Shown here: positions 5,025 through 6,446 of the stretch, in pieces
Position numbering within the stretch: the first letter of the stretch is position 1
Layout: every line of letters begins with the position of its first letter
Assembly: GCA_048939265.1 (NCBI GenBank)
Contig: JBHLPQ010000204.1
Coordinates: 1-6,446 of the forward strand
Length of the DNA stretch: 6,446 bases
DNA from: Hodarchaeum sp048939265
GTDB lineage: Archaea > Asgardarchaeota > Heimdallarchaeia > Hodarchaeales > Hodarchaeaceae
Direction: 5' to 3'
Notes under the pieces: model-generated
Database searches by the model: none
The model's input: only the letters and a program-made list of their open reading frames with translations
What the model was told of the DNA's origin: nothing
Made by a program: the position numbers and the translations under genes

Positions 5025-6095
5025 TTGCCTTCTCCTCTTTTGTTTGAAGAATTTCCAGATTTAGATGGAGTTATTCCATGGATACCATTAGTCAATACTC
5101 CAACTCCAGTCAAACATCTTGTTAAATTAGAAAGAAATCTGAAAACGGATATCCCAATTTGGATAAAGCAGGACAATCTTACATCTCAAAAATATGGAGG
5201 AAACAAAGTACGAAAACTCGAATTTATTATTGCTGACGTATTAGAGAAGAGAAAAGGTACTATTGCAACTCTTGGTGGCGTTGGAACCAATCATGGACTA
5301 GCAACCACGATCTTTGGGAAAGAACTTGGCTTAGATGTCGTCCTTTATCTAATTACTCAACCTATTACAAAACATGTATTGGATAACCTAAAATTAGATT
5401 TCAAGTTTGGAGCCGAGCTCAAGTATGTGAAGAACTATCTGGGTGTAGGTATTCATTTCTATCTCCTTGATCGATTGAAGCGAAAAGGGACATATTGGCT
5501 TCCTGCAGGGGGAAGTACATCAGTGGGAATCTTAGGTTACGTCAATGCTGTATTGGAACTAAAGCAGCAGATCGATGAAGGAAAACTTCCTGTGCCTAAC
5601 CAGATTTATGTCGCTGCTGGAACAACGGGTACTATGGCTGGGATTGAATTAGGAGTACAATTAACAAATTTGCAAACACAAGTGATAGGGGTTCGTGTAA
5701 CAGATAGAATGGCTGCAACAAGTAGGAAAGTTAAGAGTCTTATTAATAGTGCTCTTAAAATACTCAAAAATGATTCAAAAGTCAAAAATTTTCAATATAA
5801 ACCGAGATTTTTACTTATTGATCAATATTTTGGCGGAAAGTATGGTAAAGTAACCCCAGAGGGTTTATCTGCTGTTGAAACAATGAAAAAAACAGAGGAG
5901 ATCTTATTAGAAACTACCTATACTGGTAAAACACTTGCAGCACTCTTAGATCACATAAAACAAGCAAAAACAAAAGAACCCATATTATTTTGGAATACTT
6001 ATAATTCCGTTAATTTATCTTCAGTAGCGGATCAAGTCCAGTATCAACAACTCCCATCAGAGTTTCATCAGTTATTTAAAGAAAAAAAAGGATAG
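5025..6095 (+). CDS. PLP-dependent enzyme, ACC deaminase / D-cysteine desulfhydrase family
   Basis: This 356-residue fold-type II PLP enzyme has the family signature YGGNKVRKLE (57-66), with Lys61 as the expected cofactor-binding lysine. Preceding it are TPTPVKHL (25-32) and WIKQDNLT (46-53). AAGTTGTMAG (197-206) is the phosphate-binding loop, YFGGKYG (268-274) and the C-terminal LLETTYTGKTLAAL (294-307) complete the pattern. Members break down D-cysteine, ACC or related amino acids, releasing ammonia and a keto acid (plus H2S from cysteine). Where ACC deaminase and D-cysteine desulfhydrase have an SN[QH] catalytic segment, this protein has GTNHG (87-91), a Ser-to-Thr change, so the substrate is uncertain. 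A TAA at 5022-5024 directly precedes the TTG at 5025 and no ATG or GTG follows early enough, so the start is TTG, with GGTG at 5012-5015 as a partial ribosome-binding match; the TTG at 5040 is the alternative. The cytoplasmic enzyme stands alone on its strand. Confidence 0.87.
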   Translation: MPSPLLFEEFPDLDGVIPWIPLVNTPTPVKHLVKLERNLKTDIPIWIKQDNLTSQKYGGNKVRKLEFIIADVLEKRKGTIATLGGVGTNHGLATTIFGKELGLDVVLYLITQPITKHVLDNLKLDFKFGAELKYVKNYLGVGIHFYLLDRLKRKGTYWLPAGGSTSVGILGYVNAVLELKQQIDEGKLPVPNQIYVAAGTTGTMAGIELGVQLTNLQTQVIGVRVTDRMAATSRKVKSLINSALKILKNDSKVKNFQYKPRFLLIDQYFGGKYGKVTPEGLSAVETMKKTEEILLETTYTGKTLAALLDHIKQAKTKEPILFWNTYNSVNLSSVADQVQYQQLPSEFHQLFKEKKG

Positions 6096-6153
6096 AGTTA
6101 CCCCACAATAAGCGGATTTATACTTCATTGATAGCAAGAAAGATATCATGGGT

Positions 6154-6446
6154 TTATGAAACTTTTTTGCGTTCAATTTCAGCTTCGACAGCCTTTAAAG
6201 TATCTTGAATTAGGAGAATATTCTCTTTAAGCTTCCTTTCTTCAATCATGAGATCCTCTAAAGTAGCATTATCCAACAATTCAGACAATTCTTCGTCAGT
6301 AAGCTCTAATCTAGATTTTATCATCTGTAAATGAGGACGTGAAGGGGGGCCATGGCGTGGATGAATCTTAAACGCTTTAACAAAATCTTTTCGAGCCTGT
6401 TCTAATTTCTGGGCCACTTCAGCGCCAAAATCTGTTAATTGATACT
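6154..6446 (-). CDS. PadR-like winged-helix regulator, C-terminal part (runs off right edge)
   Basis: The frame is open from the TAA at 6154-6156 through the right edge, giving 96 residues plus a partial codon; the beginning is outside the window. The visible N-terminal residues YQLTDFGAEVAQKL match the end of the wing in PadR/MarR-type regulators (Y-x-LT-x-x-G), followed by the linker helix and an HGPPSRPH segment like those in PadR proteins. The rest (about 40-96) is charged and helical (EELSELLDNATLEDLMIEERKLKENI and on), likely a coiled coil for dimerisation. A GTG at 6417 could be read as a start, but it would remove the wing that the upstream codons encode, so the gene is better seen as truncated by the window. 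It converges on the PLP-enzyme gene with 58 bases between them. The regulated genes are unknown. Confidence 0.72.
   Translation of the reverse strand, partial: YQLTDFGAEVAQKLEQARKDFVKAFKIHPRHGPPSRPHLQMIKSRLELTDEELSELLDNATLEDLMIEERKLKENILLIQDTLKAVEAEIERKKVS
6163..6168 (+). terminator. Possible oligo-T terminator for the PLP-enzyme gene
   Basis: A run of six T on the plus strand lies about 67 bases past the PLP gene's stop, just inside the 3' end of the convergent regulator gene. Archaeal termination often uses T-runs without a hairpin. No hairpin is seen. The 58-base gap between the two stop codons shows no other signal. Confidence 0.25.

Overview
This AT-rich window most likely comes from an archaeon. 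The upstream regions carry TATA-box-like elements, one gene appears to be leaderless, and one surface protein has a signal peptide and a very high density of N-glycosylation sequons. The mix of a TlpA/CcdA pair, PadR-like regulators and large Ig-repeat surface proteins would fit an Asgard (for example Heimdall-type) genome. That lineage is an inference; no marker gene in the window fixes it. No RNA gene, CRISPR array, insertion sequence or origin was found.

Layout. Positions 1-1377 (minus) hold the N-terminal 459 codons of a secreted protein with about 85-residue Ig-like repeats; it runs off the left edge. A 233-bp divergent promoter region follows (1378-1610) and contains two short tandem repeats. 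Next come two co-directional plus-strand genes: a membrane-anchored thioredoxin-like protein (TlpA/ResA type, CEPC motif) and a CcdA/DsbD-type six-helix membrane protein with one cysteine in each half. Together they look like a relay carrying electrons from the cytoplasm to the outer face of the membrane.

The CcdA-like gene collides tail to tail, with overlapping stop codons, with a two-gene minus-strand unit. Its upstream gene is a RimJ/RimL-like GNAT acetyltransferase and its downstream gene a 394-residue protein that I do not recognise as a named family but that carries a credible PD-(D/E)XK nuclease core. The GNAT reading frame continues 5' of its first ATG through the family's conserved N-terminal strand, so translation probably starts at a non-canonical ATT codon. 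A nine-codon upstream ORF in the same frame lies in front of it.

A second divergent region (4812-5024) separates this unit from a plus-strand PLP enzyme of the ACC deaminase/D-cysteine desulfhydrase family, which must start at TTG. The right edge (6154-6446, minus) is the C-terminal part of a PadR-like winged-helix regulator whose beginning is outside the window.

The best candidates for something undescribed are the coupled acetyltransferase/PD-(D/E)XK pair with its odd translation start, and the sequon-rich surface protein.
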